Positions 60,169 through 64,000 of a DNA stretch of 64,000 nt are shown here, piece by piece. The stretch's first letter is position 1. Each line of letters starts with the position of its first letter. A program made the translations under genes and the position numbers. The notes beneath the pieces were generated by a model. That model did not search any database, was not told the origin of the DNA, and saw only the letters and a program-made list of their open reading frames with translations. The stretch lies in the NCBI GenBank assembly GCA_905250075.1, contig CAJNOP010000952.1, forward strand, positions 1-64,000, in the 5' to 3' direction. Origin of the DNA: Rotaria sp. Silwood1. Its lineage: Eukaryota; Rotifera; Eurotatoria; Philodinida; Philodinidae.

Positions 60169-61155
60169 TCAAATCAAAGGATATTGCTGTTGTAGATCTT
60201 GTTGATTATGTTCTTTTAACAATTTGGCTAATTTAAACATGAAAATGATTTCCAAAATCTAAAAAATAGATCATTCAAACAGAAAGAAATCCAATCAATA
60301 AAAAGAATAAAAGAATAATAATATACCGACGCAACCAGAGCGATCAAACCATTAATCATGACAGCTATTTCAACACCCTTTGAAACAACTGATGGACTCG
60401 CACTTTTATCAATGGAACTTGTTACTGATTGATTGGTCACTTGAGCAAAAAACATACACAACATAGTAAAAATCATCATTACCCAGTAAGTTACTTCGAT
60501 CCATGCAAACTAGTAGAAAAGACTCGATATTGAAACTGAATGAGTAACAAATATTTACTTACAATCAGTATACCAATACGATCTAATTTAATTACAAAAT
60601 AAAGTGCAAGACACTCAATAACCAAGGCAATACTAACTAGAATGATAAGTAGTCTTTAATAAAAATACATCAAATTGTCTTTGTCTTCAATATGGTATTG
60701 TTTTGAGACCATTTCTATAGGAATAGAAAAATTTGCCTCACGAATAAGTATCGTTATGAGATTGAGTGATATAGGTATATGAAAAATAAGTACAATCGAG
60801 TCATCAATCCCACAATTACGCAACAGTTATACAGGGAATTACGATATTCAGTTACAAATAAAAAAAAATTCTCGATGGTAAAACAAAAGGTTTATATAAA
60901 ATAACTTACTTTCCTCCAGAATAGTCATTGCTTCTCTGAGTTTTTCATCGATTGTTTTCATTTTGAATATAATTTCGATGTGAACAGCAATAAAATAGAA
61001 TGCAATCATTCCCTATATATGCACATGAGTATTCAAAATTGCAAAGAATTCGCGTAAAAAATATCTACCAATGCAATTAATAATAAAATAATTAAAGTTT
61101 TTCGTTGTGATCGTATTCGAACATTAAAACGAATGATGTTATCTGAATTGATCAT
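60169..61155 (-). CDS. Four-helix membrane protein of unknown function
   Basis: Five exons on the minus strand: 61155-61069, 61012-60906, 60653-60563, 60509-60327, 60258-60169, joining to 185 residues. Hydrophobic helices: LIILLLIAL continuing into GMIAFYFIAVHIEII, then LLIILVSIALVIECLAL, then VTYWVMMIFTMLCMFFA, then IAVMINGLIALVAS continuing into ILEIIFMFKLA. A polar loop with TNQSVTSS (possible N-glycosylation) lies between the last two. The tail is Gln-rich. The layout is tetraspan-like, but the CCG motif of tetraspanins is absent and I do not recognise the family. The donor of intron 2 is uncertain: the stronger GTAAGT breaks the frame, while a GTTATT four bases later keeps it, so a micro-exon may be missing. 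Confidence 0.65.
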
Positions 61156-64000
61156 CGTCTACTTTTCAGATTGACACTTGTGCTACTAAAAATGTGAATT
61201 TTGTATTTGTTGCCAAAGAATCACAAACAATTTTATCTATTGATTATCTTCTATTATGCTATACAATATGTGTAAGGATGCAAGCTAATCTATAGTTATT
61301 TCTTTTTTTTTCGTTTGTCTTTTTTTTTTTAGGTGTATTTTGACAGAGAAAAGAATGTCTCAAGTTACTCGAACGATTCAATTTTCAATGCTATAAATCA
61401 ACTATGAATGTGATGATTGTTGTATGGTAGATAACAAAAAATAAAGAAAAGATGTGAAGGATAAAGCACAACGGAAAGAATTGTTAATTAAGTAATGTAC
61501 CAAATGGATAACATGTATTCAAATCTATAGTATAGATGTGGATGAGAAAATGATCCACATATCCACGCTCAAAAAAAGTATTTAAAATATTAATAAAATA
61601 TACAAATACTCAAATTGGAACTAATACTATTATTCGATAAAGCACATCGGTTGACTTGATACACAAGCACTATATCGATTCAAACAGAAATCCATTTTTA
61701 TTACATCTTATTGTTCGAAATTTTGTCAATATTCCAATAATGTGTTTGTGCCTGACACTTGACGGATGAACTGCAAGAAAAAGAAATTGATACTATATAT
61801 CTCTATAATACATGTTTGTTTAGGTGCAAACACATGAAAATAAATGTAATACTGTATAGTAACAAATAAAATAAGTACTTGTACTGTATAGAATAAATTT
61901 AAACTAGAAAATCCCTTTCACTGGTCAACAGACCTTTGATTAATGAAGTAAACAATAATGATTTAAAGATGTCGTGGTACGAGAAAGAGCTGAGGCATGT
62001 TTGCAATCAATATTACTCAAGATTATTTCATCGAACGAAATGTAATAGTCCAAAACACATTTTTCATAATTTATTCAATCATTCCTATTTTTATGTTCGA
62101 CAGATTTAATAATATAATAAACATAATACGAGCAAATGCAATAGTAGCTGACTGGCAACAAGAGAAAATCAACCAAGGTTTACCGATATCTTTCATACAT
62201 TTTTTATGTTATAAAAAGTACAAGTCGCAGTTGCTGTATGGGGAAATGATGAAAAGATTTTTCAAAAAATGATGTGTTATATAAAATCGCTCATCCAAGC
62301 CATAGAGAACGATTCCTTTGCTACGATATTAAGCTGTTACATATAGTAGAGAATGTCTAAAGCAATCAAAGATATTATTATTAAAGAAAACTTCCGCATA
62401 TTAGACAAAGATGGAATGTTAACTATTTACAGTCGTAATATTTCTACGGATTCGTTATTTGATCGAATCAAGTTATTAGAGGAAGATAACTTTGCGATTT
62501 CTTCAGGACAACAGTATTGTTTAATATAAAATCTGCTGAGATCTCTGAGTATGTCTAAATAACTCTGATTTCGGATAAATAAAAAATAAAAATCGTATCC
62601 TTCGTGTTATTCCACTTTAAATTTTAAATAGAATATTCACACAATTATATACATCCGATGGTGATAAAACAGATTGAAAAAGTAATGTAATGCGATAGCT
62701 GTTTCACTTGTGCAACCTATATTTGTATTCTACATTTATTTTCAACCCATTTCATTTTTAGGCGCTTGCTCACTAACTGCCTTAATTTGATTGGCTATAC
62801 AGTAAATAATACTAAACAAAAAAAGGATCCAAATTGATTCTAGTATGGTAAACAGGCATATTCATACTTTGATATGACTCATGTTTTAAAGAAACGCAAG
62901 CATAAATCATGTGCCTATCAGAAAAGAAAAAAAAATAATACTTTGCTGTTCTGTGCTCGAGAAAAAAAATGGTCTTGCACAATATGTAATGCTATCTCGT
63001 CATTTTACGATATACTTATATGTGTAGTCTACAACGATAGAAGAATTGAGTAAGTTCTTGCATTACTTCTGCCTTTTATTATTAGGTAACGTTTTTAATA
63101 ACAATGGTAACGACTGAAGTCAATGATGAAGGTTGTTGCTATTGCAAAAAATATTCTTTATTCAATCATTTACAAACTTATTCCAATAGTTTCATGATAT
63201 AATACGTATATAGAAAAACAACATAAGATTTATCGTAAGTCTCAAAGAAATCGAACGGGCATCCAATTTACACATGTTCGAGTTTATTTAGTTACTCTTA
63301 TAAGACATAGAAGAAAGTCATTAATTATTTCACAACTTGTGAAAAGTTCGATTTTTTATTTGTGTTGAAAAAAAAAATTTAATTTGAATGTTAGTTTTTT
63401 CTTGAAAGACTGCTTAATAGCCTATGATGTTGAAACATAAAAGTTTAAGAATAATCTCGGATCTAATCGCCAAAAAAAAACATGTTTTTCTATTGTGATT
63501 TTTAATTATCACAACACGCCAAAACAACAACTTAAAATGAATGCAAAGATAGTTCTCTTTCGTTTTTCGTCTATACGAGAAAAGCAATAGTTTCTGAGTC
63601 ATTGAACAAATAAGTAAGAGTAGTTGTGATAGATTATAGAAGTACGCAATCAAACTTGTTGTAAATACGGATACACACATATCTTCTTGTCATTGTTTTC
63701 TCTACTTTAACGACAGTCGTCAACAAAAAATAATGTAAAATTGTTCATCTACAACAACCAGTTTCTGATCATTCCTCCGTATAAAAGAAAACTTCAATGC
63801 TATAGAATATAACATCTAGCGACAATCAAATGCATAATATATTCTCGGTAGAAATATGTGACACTTCGTAGTAGGGTATTGGTTTTGTGAGTCGATAAAA
63901 GCAGATGCCAATTTTTTTTCACTTAGAATAGCTCTGTCCATCTCAAAATAGGTTTGATAAAAACATGGCTGATGGATAATCAAGGTGAAATTCTTTCTTT
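61156..64000. other. Intergenic to window end
   Basis: Two adjacent plus-strand frames, 61997-62272 (91 residues) and 62353-62529 (starts MSKAIKDIIIKENF), have ordinary amino-acid composition but match nothing I know. They could be fragments of one lost gene. A GT-rich hairpin lies at 61523-61570. No other structure is evident. Confidence 0.45.
61523..61570. repeat. GT-rich/CA-rich hairpin element
   Basis: TAGATGTGGATGAG, a spacer and ATCCACATATCCACGCTC show the same left/right arm design as 3036-3085, with weaker pairing. Confidence 0.4.

Noticed and set aside
1..64000. tRNA, rRNA, CRISPR arrays, bacterial operons
   Set aside because: Scanning by eye found no convincing tRNA B-box with cloverleaf arms, no rRNA-like block and no spaced identical repeats; the window is eukaryotic in structure.

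Overview
The window looks like nuclear DNA of a small metazoan, most probably a bdelloid rotifer. Reasons seen in the sequence: it is AT-rich; coding exons are separated by GT-AG introns, many only 50-150 bp long; coding regions carry Asn/Gln homopolymers; and there are many decayed genes and short inverted-repeat transposons. The B-box/NHL protein, the F-box relic and several unnamed pseudogenes resemble protein families I associate with bdelloids. That last step is recognition, not a database search.

Layout. 0-15.7 kb is gene-poor: a small secreted cysteine-rich protein with the Diedel-type motif (1.2 kb), a broken cysteine-rich gene (5 kb, minus), a B-box/NHL-repeat gene with one damaged or intronised blade (8.2-10.2 kb), and a broken zinc-finger/hAT-like transposase gene beside an AT-rich tandem repeat (11.1-12.2 kb). 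15.8-30.7 kb is a conserved block: ATPSCKMT/FAM173 methyltransferase, heat shock factor 131 bp behind it, a small unknown minus-strand gene, and a 13-exon F-BAR-like gene. 30.7-38.2 kb is repeat-rich and holds an 877-bp transposon with GAGCCCG-rich inverted repeats carrying only a zinc-finger ORF, and a decayed mariner transposase. 38.3-46.1 kb is a tight same-strand trio: fructose-1,6-bisphosphatase, xylulokinase and a ULK3-type kinase. 46.3-52.4 kb (minus) holds a decaying isochorismatase-fold hydrolase, an aspartic-protease-like pseudogene and an intronless secreted S9 peptidase. 56-59 kb holds a young 943-bp element with 207-bp inverted repeats next to an F-box pseudogene. 60.2-61.2 kb (minus) is a five-exon four-helix membrane protein. 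The last 3 kb show nothing recognisable.

Genes together. FBP1 (gluconeogenesis) and XYLB (xylulose to xylulose-5-phosphate) both feed sugar-phosphate metabolism. Both open exactly after a splice-acceptor-like AG, and the three genes of the trio lie 145 and 180 bp apart, which fits spliced-leader trans-splicing. The other housekeeping genes show no shared pathway. Exon models below were built by hand: for each main gene the joined exons keep one open frame, but no transcript evidence was available.

The observations most worth following are the FLYWCH-type mini-transposon, the NHL blade whose lesions fall inside a possible 155-bp intron, a dispersed family of ~50-bp GT-rich/CA-rich hairpins, the isochorismatase gene that keeps its catalytic residues despite a stop codon, and the Diedel-like protein.
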